Source: Gemmatimonadales bacterium (GTDB taxonomy: Bacteria > Gemmatimonadota > Gemmatimonadetes > Gemmatimonadales > GWC2-71-9). Taken from it: a DNA stretch of 64,000 bases. Every line of letters begins with the position of its first letter. Within the stretch, counting starts at the first letter, position 1. Where the stretch lies: contig DASYCE010000031.1 of assembly GCA_036500345.1 (NCBI GenBank), forward strand, positions 34,728 to 98,727, in the 5' to 3' direction. This document shows, piece by piece, positions 51,452 through 59,180 of this stretch. The notes beneath the pieces are model-generated. The model saw only the letters and a program-made list of their open reading frames with translations, had not been told where the DNA came from and did no database searches. The translations under genes and the position numbers were made by a program.

Positions 51452-52353
51452 CAGCGCGCCTTGCTCCCCATCAGTCGAAGATCGAGAAAGGTCCGCAGCG
51501 ACGCATCGAGGGGCCGATCGGTTTCGCTTACTGCGTAGTCGATGTTCTCGCGCCCGAACTCACGCAGCAGCGTGCGCCGATGTTCCTCGAAGATTTCCTG
51601 ATACTCCTTCCGGAGATCGTCGGGGCGGAGCGGCATCCGCACCCCCGACTCGGCGTCCTCGAAGTTGCCCGGCGCCGTCCATGGCAGGTCGCGCTCGCCG
51701 GGATCGATGACGTGAAAGACGATGACGTCGTTGCCGCGCGCGCGCATCCCCGATAATGAGCGCCGGAGCACCGAGGGATCTTCGTAACAGTCCGACACCA
51801 GGACCACGATCCCCGATCGCCCGCGCAGCTGCGCCACGCGTTCCATCATCGCCGGGATCTGCCCTTCGCCCTTCGCCTTGACGCGACCGAGCGTGTGCAG
51901 CAGAAGGTTGAGGTGTCGCGTTGAGGGCGGCACGATGTCGAGAATGTCGCCGGCGAGGGTCACGAGGCCGACGCGATCGCCCTGTCGCTGCGCCAGCCAC
52001 GCCAGCGATGCAGTGAGAAACCGGGCGTAGTCGAATTTGGTGTACGACGCCGTGCCGTAATCCATCGAGGCCGACGCATCGAGCGCGAACACGACGTCCG
52101 CATTGGTGTCGGCTTCGTACGTCTTGAGGTAGAAGCGGTCGGTCCGGCCGTACACGCGCCAGTCAATCCTGCGCAGATCATCACCCGGCTGGTACGGCCG
52201 GTGCTCGGCGAAGTCGAGCGAGAGCCCCGCGCGCGAGGAGCGGTGCAGCCCGTGCAGGAAACCGTCGACGACACTTCGCGCCAGCAGCGAGAGGTCACCG
52301 ATCTGCCCGAGGATCCGCGGATCGATGAACGATTCCGGCGCCGTGTTGCTCAC
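51451..52353 (-). CDS. DUF58 domain protein (vWA-like, MoxR partner)
   Basis: The 300-residue protein shows the DUF58 signature SLDFAEHRPYQPGDDLRRIDWRVYGRTDRFYLK near residues 45-77 and a vWA-like metal motif VFALDASASMDYG near 93-105. No membrane helix is present. DUF58 proteins are encoded beside MoxR ATPases and are thought to be their substrates or adaptors. The GTG start at 52353 lies 7 bases after the moxR stop; an in-frame extension further upstream overlaps moxR and is unlikely. Its stop overlaps the BatA-like gene (TGATG). Confidence 0.92.
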   Translation of the reverse strand: MSNTAPESFIDPRILGQIGDLSLLARSVVDGFLHGLHRSSRAGLSLDFAEHRPYQPGDDLRRIDWRVYGRTDRFYLKTYEADTNADVVFALDASASMDYGTASYTKFDYARFLTASLAWLAQRQGDRVGLVTLAGDILDIVPPSTRHLNLLLHTLGRVKAKGEGQIPAMMERVAQLRGRSGIVVLVSDCYEDPSVLRRSLSGMRARGNDVIVFHVIDPGERDLPWTAPGNFEDAESGVRMPLRPDDLRKEYQEIFEEHRRTLLREFGRENIDYAVSETDRPLDASLRTFLDLRLMGSKAR

Positions 52354-52360
52354 GAGCGGC

Positions 52361-53398
52361 TCAGAGCCCCGACTTCGGCAGCGGTACCGCCTCGACCAGC
52401 CGGTCCACCAGTTGATCGCTGGTGACGCGCTCCGACTGCGCCTGGAAGTTGCGCAGGAGCCGGTGACGAAGGACCGGTCGCGCCAGCGCACGCACATCGT
52501 CGAATGTCACATGGACCCGCCCCTGCAGCAGCGCCCGCGCCTTCGCGCCGAGGATCAGTGCCTGCGCGGCGCGGACACTTGCACCATACGACAGCCATTG
52601 CCGGATGAAGTCCGGCGACCCGTCGCCCGGGCGCGTCGCACGCACCAGCTTCACGGCGTACCGCACCACCGCATCAGCCACAGGCACGCGGCGCACGACC
52701 TGCTGGTATGCCAGGATCTCCTCGCGCGAGATCACCGGCACGATGGCGTCGGGCGGCACTGTCGTCGTCGACCGCACCACGGCGACCTCATCCTCCTCCG
52801 GCGAATACTCCATCACGACCTCGAACATGAAGCGATCGAGCTGCGCCTCCGGAAGCGGATATGTCCCCTCGAGTTCGATCGGATTCTGCGTCGCAAAGAC
52901 GAAGAACGGCGGCTCGAGCTGGTACGTCTTCCCCTGCACCGTGACGCGCTTCTCCTGCATCGCTTCGAGGAGCGCCGCCTGCGTCTTGGGCGGCGTCCGG
53001 TTGATCTCGTCGGCAAGGACGACGTTCGCGAAGATCGGCCCGGCAAGGAACGACAGCTTGCGGTGGCCGGTCACCGGATCATCCTGGATCATGTCCGTTC
53101 CCGTGACGTCGGACGGCATCAGGTCCGGCGTGAACTGGATCCGCGAGAAGGAAAGATCGAGCGCCCGCGACAGCGAGTGGATCAGCAGCGTCTTTGCGAG
53201 ACCGGGGACGCCGACGACGAGACAGTTTCCGCCGGCGAAGAGTGCGATCAACGCCTGCTCCACCACCGCCTGCTGCCCGATAATCACCTTGCTCAGTTCG
53301 GTCGCGATCCGGCCCCCTCCGGCATGCAGCCGTTCGGCGAGCGCCGCGTCGTCGAGCCGGTCGGTCTGGGAGGGAGGAGAGGTCAACGTCACGGCCAT
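52361..53398 (-). CDS. MoxR-family AAA+ ATPase
   Basis: The 345-residue MoxR protein has Walker A LVVGVPGLAKTLL near 60-72, RIQFTPDLMPSDVTGTD, Walker B NVVLADEINRTPPKTQAALLEAMQE, and the sensor segment FFVFATQNPIELEGTYPLPEAQLDRFM. MoxR ATPases act as chaperones for vWA/DUF58 complexes in metal insertion or envelope processes. The ATG at 53398 has an AGGGA ribosome-binding site directly upstream. The gene follows the TPR-gluzincin gene by ten bases and precedes DUF58, the standard order. Confidence 0.96.
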   Translation of the reverse strand: MAVTLTSPPSQTDRLDDAALAERLHAGGGRIATELSKVIIGQQAVVEQALIALFAGGNCLVVGVPGLAKTLLIHSLSRALDLSFSRIQFTPDLMPSDVTGTDMIQDDPVTGHRKLSFLAGPIFANVVLADEINRTPPKTQAALLEAMQEKRVTVQGKTYQLEPPFFVFATQNPIELEGTYPLPEAQLDRFMFEVVMEYSPEEDEVAVVRSTTTVPPDAIVPVISREEILAYQQVVRRVPVADAVVRYAVKLVRATRPGDGSPDFIRQWLSYGASVRAAQALILGAKARALLQGRVHVTFDDVRALARPVLRHRLLRNFQAQSERVTSDQLVDRLVEAVPLPKSGL

Positions 53399-53408
53399 TC
53401 CCTTTCGG

Positions 53409-55802
53409 TCAGATGTGGCTGCCCTGGATTTCCAGGAGCAGCGATTGCGCCTTCTCGAACGCCGGCGCCTGTTCCAGCACCTGCAGGATCTCGTGGCGCG
53501 CGCCGTCCTTGTCGCCCGCGCGGAGAAGGGCGCGGGCGAGTTGATACTGCGCATCGAGCTTGTCCGACGGCCCCATCGCGATGATCGCGCGCCGCTCGAC
53601 GACCGCGGCGGCATACCGACCGAGCTTCTCGCTCAGGTCGGCGATCTGCTGGTGCAGTTTCTCGTCGTACGGCGAGATCCACTGCTGTCGGCTCAGCGCG
53701 TCCAGCGCGCCGGCAGTGTCGTGCGCCTGCAATCGCAGCGTCGCCTCGACCTCGTTCGCATCGGGGGCGGTCTCGTTGTTCATCGTCACCGCATGCACTT
53801 CGGTGATCGCCCGCTGGAGGTCGCCCGCGTCGCGGTCGGAGTGACCGAGATACCACGCGGGGCTCTCTGTCCCGTTCTCTTCAGGGAAGAGCTTGAGCGC
53901 GGCAACGAATACCGTCCGCGCGGAGTCCTTTGCTCCCGCGTCGAGGAGCGCCCGTGCGTCCTTGACGAGCGAGATGTACTTGCCCGTTGGCGGCGCCATG
54001 CCGTTGGACGAGTCAATCGATGCGAACGCGCCGGCATATCGGGCGCGCACCCACTGGTCGAAGTGCTCGTCGAACTGGGCGGGCGTCATCCCCAGCGCCT
54101 GCTGCAACACCGCCGGTGTGCCGAGCCCGTCGCCCCATCCCTTGAGCATGGCGCGGATCGCGGCAATCCCGTGTTCGCTCTCGATCATCTCGCACACCAG
54201 TGACGCCTCGAAGTAGCTCAGGCCGATCTCCGCGGGAAAGGTCGGCCGCACCAGCCCCTCGTTGATCGCTGTCGCCGTGGGCAGCGCCCTTCCCTTGTAC
54301 GCCGCGATGAAGTCCGGCGAGACGCGCGCCCCCCACCCGCGACCGGTGCGCCGCTCTTCGAGCACCGACAATCCTTCCGAAAACCACCTCGGCATCCGGT
54401 TCCCCGACACGCCGAGGGTGAAGGTATGCGCCAGCTCGTGCAGCGACGTCGATCCGTAGTTCAACTCGCCTGCGTCCTGTGATCGCGGCGAATCGAGCAC
54501 CAGCACGGTTCCGAAGCTCGCACCCAGCGCTCCCACCCCCGGGAGACCGATGGTGCGCACGGAAAAGTCGGCGTGGCGATTGTAGAACTCGAGCCGGATC
54601 GGCGTCGGCGGCGTGTACTCGTAGCGTGCCGCGAAGATGTTGTACGCCGAATCAAGCAGCGGTGCGAGATAGAGCGCGAGGTAGTCGGCTTCATCCGCCG
54701 GTGCCACAAATTCGAACCGTCCGGTGGTGACCGTCTTGAACGATCGCAGATTGTCGAGGAGATCGAGGGTGTTCTTGTGCCAGAGATTGTAGGGGTCGAT
54801 TGCAAACGACCGCTCGAGATTCGCGCGACCGTCGACCATCGCGCCGATCCGGAGCTGATTGTCCGCCAGCACGCCGAGGGCGCGCGCCGACATCGAGTCG
54901 ATCCGCACCGCCTGCAGCGCCATCGCGATCGCTTCGCGGTAGCGGCGGACCTTCGCCACCGCATCCGCGACGTCGGTATAGAACGTGGCTCCATGCGGCT
55001 CCGCTCGTGCCGCGGCCGTCTGCGCCGCGTGCCAGCCGGTCGAATCGCCCCGTAGCCACGCAATCGTGCCGAGCACCGCCCACGCGTCGACCGCGGCGGA
55101 ATCGAGCGCGATCGCGTGCGACGCAGCCGTGATCGCCGAATCGTACGCTTCGGCATCAAGATGCACCTGCGCCAGCAGCACGTAGGCGGGAGCGTGTGCC
55201 GGATCGGCAGCGAGCGCCTTCCGGGCCGCATCGGTTGCATTCGGATCGAAGTTGAATGCCGCATCGCGCGCCAGACCGAGCAGGGCGCGCGGCTCGCTCG
55301 GTGCGATCGTCAGGATGGCGCGATAGCTCTCTTCTGCGTCGGCGAAGTTGTACTTGTCGAGGAGCAGGTCGGCTGCGCGAATCTGCGATTCGATGTTGCT
55401 GCTGTCACGCGTGGTGGCGCGATCGAATGTCTGCAGCGCGTCATGGAATGCCTGTGGATCACGGCTGCCGAGCACGACGTACGCCCGTCCTGCCGCGATG
55501 ATGTCGGGCGCCGACCAGGTGGTACCGCCCGCCGTGAATGCCACGGCAATGGCGGTTGCGCGGGCACTGGCGTCATTCCAATCGCCACGCCGCAGCGCCA
55601 GTTCCGCCATCGCCGCGTCATCGGTGAGATAGCCCGGTGCCTTCGTCGCGACCGCGCGCTGCGCCAGGGCCGTCGCCTGGTCGATCCTGCCGATCCCGAT
55701 CAGCGAATCAACCGGATTGACACGATAGCGCAGTCGCTGCCCCGCGAGGGGGCCCGCGACCATCGCCGATAGCGCCGCCACCCCGAGCAGCAGGCGCGTC
55801 AC
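53409..55802 (-). CDS. Periplasmic TPR protein with Peptidase_MA-like gluzincin domain
   Basis: The 797-residue protein starts MTRLLLGVAALSAMVAGPLAG, a signal peptide. Residues 30-340 form TPR-like repeats (RALLGLARDAAFNFDPNATD, AYVLLAQVHLDAEAYDSAIT). From about 370 a gluzincin-like domain begins (VTTGRFEFVAPADEADYLALYL), with the zinc motif STSLHELAHTFTLGVS and the distal RWFSEGLSVLEE. A final TPR-like block follows (PSDKLDAQYQLARALLRAGD). The start GTG makes a GTGA overlap with the caspase-like gene. Substrate unknown. Together with the gene at 14277 it is the second such peptidase in the window. Confidence 0.88.
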   Translation of the reverse strand: MTRLLLGVAALSAMVAGPLAGQRLRYRVNPVDSLIGIGRIDQATALAQRAVATKAPGYLTDDAAMAELALRRGDWNDASARATAIAVAFTAGGTTWSAPDIIAAGRAYVVLGSRDPQAFHDALQTFDRATTRDSSNIESQIRAADLLLDKYNFADAEESYRAILTIAPSEPRALLGLARDAAFNFDPNATDAARKALAADPAHAPAYVLLAQVHLDAEAYDSAITAASHAIALDSAAVDAWAVLGTIAWLRGDSTGWHAAQTAAARAEPHGATFYTDVADAVAKVRRYREAIAMALQAVRIDSMSARALGVLADNQLRIGAMVDGRANLERSFAIDPYNLWHKNTLDLLDNLRSFKTVTTGRFEFVAPADEADYLALYLAPLLDSAYNIFAARYEYTPPTPIRLEFYNRHADFSVRTIGLPGVGALGASFGTVLVLDSPRSQDAGELNYGSTSLHELAHTFTLGVSGNRMPRWFSEGLSVLEERRTGRGWGARVSPDFIAAYKGRALPTATAINEGLVRPTFPAEIGLSYFEASLVCEMIESEHGIAAIRAMLKGWGDGLGTPAVLQQALGMTPAQFDEHFDQWVRARYAGAFASIDSSNGMAPPTGKYISLVKDARALLDAGAKDSARTVFVAALKLFPEENGTESPAWYLGHSDRDAGDLQRAITEVHAVTMNNETAPDANEVEATLRLQAHDTAGALDALSRQQWISPYDEKLHQQIADLSEKLGRYAAAVVERRAIIAMGPSDKLDAQYQLARALLRAGDKDGARHEILQVLEQAPAFEKAQSLLLEIQGSHI

Positions 55803-56734
55803 GGCCTGGACCCACCCTGCAACTGCTTGATCGTCTGGGTCTTCTGCGCAATCTGCAGCAGGAGATCCTCCAGCTTCGTCGCATAGGCGGTCGAATCAGT
55901 CGTCGCCTTCTGGCGGCGGAGCGAGTCCACTCGCGCTTCGAGAATGCGGCGCTCGCCCACCAGTGCGACCACTCTCGGATCGGTGCTCGCAGCCTCGCCC
56001 CCAAACGCGATCCCCGCCGCGATCCCGCTGCTATCGACCAGCACCGCGTGCTCGGTGAGGAGATGCCGGGCATTGTCGTACGACTTCGCCACCTGATCGC
56101 GCGCCCAGCTGAACGCCTCCGCCACCGAGATCCGGCCGTCCTTGTCGGCGTCGGCATCGGCTGTCGTGAGCGCCTTGACAAAGAACCCCGCGAAGACCGA
56201 CGCGTTGCGCTCCATCGCCGTCCGCGTCGCGGTGATGATCACCCGGTTGGGTCCGGCGAGGATCGGCGCGAAATCGCCGCTCCCGGTCGCTGTATTGACG
56301 AATACGATAGTTGCCTTCGACATCGGCATGAGCCAGGCCGCGTAATCGGTGGCAGTGGGATCGGGACCTGGAAGGTTGACGCTTGACTCGCCAAGTTCGC
56401 CACTCCCGTGACCGATCAGGACAATCAGCACCACATCCCCCGGTACCACACGGCGCGCCACCGTGGCGAACGCGGCGTGTACGTTCTCCTTCGTCGCCCG
56501 GCCGGTGACGCGCGGATCGCCGGTGGAATCGCCCGCGAGATAGACGAGGTTCGAATCGGCGACGTGCCACTGCGTTCGCGCCGCCTCGTCGATCGCATCC
56601 GCTTCGGCCGCGAACTCCCGACCGAACTGCGGTTCGCCGGCAAGACCGGTGATCAATACCACGCGCGTCGTCCCTCCCTGCGCCGCCAACGCGGCGGGAA
56701 GCAGGAGCCACGCGACCGCAATCCGACGGATCAT
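55799..56734 (-). CDS. Secreted caspase/legumain-fold protein without catalytic Cys, with EF-hand-like loop
   Basis: The 311-residue protein starts MIRRIAVAWLLLPAALAAQ, a signal peptide. The core resembles caspase/C13 peptidases: VLITGLAGEPQFGREF, then strand VVLIVLIGHGSGEL with the His of the dyad. The strand that should end in Asp-x-Cys-x-Ser-Gly instead reads IVFVNTATGSGDF, so the nucleophile is absent. Residues about 193-206 (DADADKDGRISVAEAF) match an EF-hand calcium loop. A C-terminal coiled coil (ERRILEARVDSLRRQKA ... LLLQIAQKTQTIKQLQ) follows. ATG at 56734 makes an ATGA overlap with the preceding gene. Probably a non-enzymatic binding protein of this envelope operon. Confidence 0.82.
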   Translation of the reverse strand: MIRRIAVAWLLLPAALAAQGGTTRVVLITGLAGEPQFGREFAAEADAIDEAARTQWHVADSNLVYLAGDSTGDPRVTGRATKENVHAAFATVARRVVPGDVVLIVLIGHGSGELGESSVNLPGPDPTATDYAAWLMPMSKATIVFVNTATGSGDFAPILAGPNRVIITATRTAMERNASVFAGFFVKALTTADADADKDGRISVAEAFSWARDQVAKSYDNARHLLTEHAVLVDSSGIAAGIAFGGEAASTDPRVVALVGERRILEARVDSLRRQKATTDSTAYATKLEDLLLQIAQKTQTIKQLQGGSRP

Positions 56735-59022
56735 GCCAGCCCCCGCCAACGGCGCCAGCTCCAGTCGGCGCCCAGGAGGAGGAGGATCATGATCAGCACC
56801 GCAGGCATGTCCCAGAGATCGCGCGACTCGTGCGCGGTGATGCCGCTGTCGGTGAGGACCACATCCTCGGGCAGCTGCGCAATCGCACTCAGCGGATAGT
56901 ACTTGCCGCCAGTTTCGCTCGCGATCCGCTTGAGCAGCGGCGTCCGCAGTTCGGCGTGATCCATGTCGGCGCCACGCGAATCGGCGAGCATCGCGCCGGC
57001 GGGCGCGCGGACCGAATCATTCCCCCGCGCCGCGACCACATTGAACCGGTACATCCCCGGCTCGGTGGCGACGAACCTGCCGGCATAGGTCCCGTCCTGC
57101 AGCACGGTTCGATCGAGCGGCACCGTGAATTCCACGCCGGTTGGCGAGGTGACGCTGGCAGTCACCGCCGCGTCGTTGACATCCATATATATGGAGTCGA
57201 CGACGCGCGCCCGGAGTTCGACAGGCTCGCCCGGCCCGACCTTGTCGGGGACCGCAGCCACCTCGACACGGTCCGCGACCTGGTCGAGATCCCATCGCAC
57301 CAGCTGCCGCCAGAAATTGTCGTAGGTCGGGTCGTCAATCGGCGTGGCGGGATTCATCTTCCAGATCCAGCTGTCCTGGACGCCGAAGATCGTCGCGATC
57401 CCGCGCCCGTAGCGCTGCGTCACCAGAATCGGGCGCACCACTCCCTTGGCGCTCCTCCCGACCAGGAGCGTGTCCGCGCCGGGACGAAGATCGCCGAGCT
57501 GGTTGACCGCGGTGAGCGGCGGAAGCGAATCCCACCGCGCGACATTCTGCGCCGGCATGGGGCCGAGCTGGAGCGCCGGATGCACCAGGCCTGCGGCAGT
57601 CGGTGCGAGCTTGAGCGTTGCCATCGACGTGTCTGCGACCGGCCGTCCGCCGTGCTCCAGCGTCGCCGGGAGAATGTCGGCCACTGGTGTTCCCGCATAG
57701 CCGCCTTCCGCCAGAGCGCTGCGCCCGCCCAGCACGATCAGCGCCCCGCCGCGGCGATCAACAAAGTCGGCGATCATCCGCAGCTGGTCGCCGGTGAAGA
57801 ACGACGCTTCGACGTCGCCGAGGATCAATGCGCGGTACCTGAAGAGTTCGTCGCGTCGCGTCGGAAAGCCGCCGATCAGCTCGAGCGAATCGCCGACGTT
57901 GATCCGCAGGAACTTCCCCTTGGCACTCCGGAGCAGGCCGACGAGCCGCACCGACGAATCGCCGTCGAACGCGCGACGCAGGAAGGCGAACTCCGGTCGC
58001 GGCTCCCCTTCGAGGTAGAGGACCCGTTCCACCGGCGGACGGACGCGTATCAGCGCCTGCGCTTCGTTGTTCTCCGTGATCAGTTCGCCCCGCAGCGTCG
58101 ACACCCGCACCGTGATCGCGTGCGTACCGACGTCGAGCGGCGGCAACCGGAGCGGGACCTGCACCACATCGCGGCCGGACGGGAGCGTGAGCGGCATCGT
58201 GGCGACGATATGGCCGTCGGCTTCGGCGGTGATCATCACCGAGTCACCGTTGACGCCGCGCGTGCCGATCGTCGCACTGACCAGCACACCCGACCCCTTG
58301 AGCGTCGTCGCCGGCACGTTGAGCCGGTCGATCGACACATCCCGTCCGAACCGCTCCTGGCCGACCCCGACGGTGTAGACCGGAATGTGTCGTGCTCGAA
58401 GCCCCACCAGCGCAGTGGTGAGATCGCCCGCCCCGTTGTCCGCGCCATCGCTCACCACCACCACACCGGCGACCGGGACATCGGCCAGCTCGTCGCGCGT
58501 CGATTGCAGCGCGGCAGCGATATCGGTACGCGCCCCCGCGCCGCGCAACGCCGACGCATCGGTGAGCGTTCCCGCATCCGCACCGAACCGAAAGAAGCGG
58601 ACGGCGAACTTGTCAGAAAGGTGTTTGACCAGTGTCGTTGAATCGGCGAAAGCCTCCTGCTCCGCACTCAGTCGTGTCTCCGCTCCCACGTCGGGGATGC
58701 GCATGCTCCGCGAATCGTCAAGCACGACCGCAAGCACGTTCCGCTCCGGAACTGCGCTCGTCAATGCCAGCGCCGGTCGCAACAGGCACCCGGTGATCAC
58801 CAGGAAGCAGGCGAGCCGGAGCGCACCGAGAACGATGCGGTCGACGCCGCGGGTACCGCGAATGCCGCGCGCCGCCAGAAAGACGACGGCCGCGGCAAGC
58901 GCCGCGCCGATCCCCAGGACCAGCGCGGGAACCACAGGGGCAAGGACCAGTTCGCCGCGCTGGAACACGCGCGGCGGATACTTGAAGAGGAAGATGAATA
59001 TCTGCTGGAAAATCGATGTCAC
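56731..59022 (-). CDS. Membrane protein with vWA and glutamine-amidotransferase-like domains
   Basis: The roughly 763-residue protein has an N-terminal hydrophobic region with two or three helices (VVPALVLGIGAALAAAVVFLA, LGALRLACFLVITGCLL). A vWA domain follows with MIDAS-like LAVVLDDSRSMR, then Ig-like strands. A class I GATase-like Rossmann segment comes next (YRALILGDVEASFFTGDQLRMIADFVDRRGGALIVLGG), and finally a helix (AVLIMILLLLGADWSWRRW). The catalytic Cys of true amidotransferases is not evident. It is the first gene of the seven-gene MoxR operon. GTG at 59022 was chosen because it leads into a hydrophobic N-terminus; longer in-frame starts exist. Confidence 0.85.
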   Translation of the reverse strand: MTSIFQQIFIFLFKYPPRVFQRGELVLAPVVPALVLGIGAALAAAVVFLAARGIRGTRGVDRIVLGALRLACFLVITGCLLRPALALTSAVPERNVLAVVLDDSRSMRIPDVGAETRLSAEQEAFADSTTLVKHLSDKFAVRFFRFGADAGTLTDASALRGAGARTDIAAALQSTRDELADVPVAGVVVVSDGADNGAGDLTTALVGLRARHIPVYTVGVGQERFGRDVSIDRLNVPATTLKGSGVLVSATIGTRGVNGDSVMITAEADGHIVATMPLTLPSGRDVVQVPLRLPPLDVGTHAITVRVSTLRGELITENNEAQALIRVRPPVERVLYLEGEPRPEFAFLRRAFDGDSSVRLVGLLRSAKGKFLRINVGDSLELIGGFPTRRDELFRYRALILGDVEASFFTGDQLRMIADFVDRRGGALIVLGGRSALAEGGYAGTPVADILPATLEHGGRPVADTSMATLKLAPTAAGLVHPALQLGPMPAQNVARWDSLPPLTAVNQLGDLRPGADTLLVGRSAKGVVRPILVTQRYGRGIATIFGVQDSWIWKMNPATPIDDPTYDNFWRQLVRWDLDQVADRVEVAAVPDKVGPGEPVELRARVVDSIYMDVNDAAVTASVTSPTGVEFTVPLDRTVLQDGTYAGRFVATEPGMYRFNVVAARGNDSVRAPAGAMLADSRGADMDHAELRTPLLKRIASETGGKYYPLSAIAQLPEDVVLTDSGITAHESRDLWDMPAVLIMILLLLGADWSWRRWRGLA

Positions 59023-59146
59023 GACGATTCCGGCATGGGGACTCGGCTCGTTGGACGGTCGCCGGATCGGGCCCGATCGCGGCAAGTTCCGGACAGCTGA
59101 ATGGTAACCCTACGCGAGCGGCGGGCGGGACGTTGCTGCAACCGGC

Positions 59147-59169
59147 ACCCGGGCCTGGGAAGCCCGGGT
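59147..59169 (-). terminator. Hairpin downstream of the ADOP permease gene
   Basis: An 8-bp stem (ACCCGGGC with GCCCGGGT) closes a seven-base loop, 12 bases after the permease stop at 59181, within the 158-base gap before the next operon. A proper U tract is missing on the minus strand. It is the only notable structure in this gap, and probably ends the padR-permease message. Confidence 0.5.
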
Positions 59170-59180
59170 TTGCTGCGTGG

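Noticed and set aside
55799..56734. An active C13/C14 cysteine peptidase
   Set aside because: The strand that should carry the catalytic Cys reads NTATGSG, so only the fold, not the activity, is supported.
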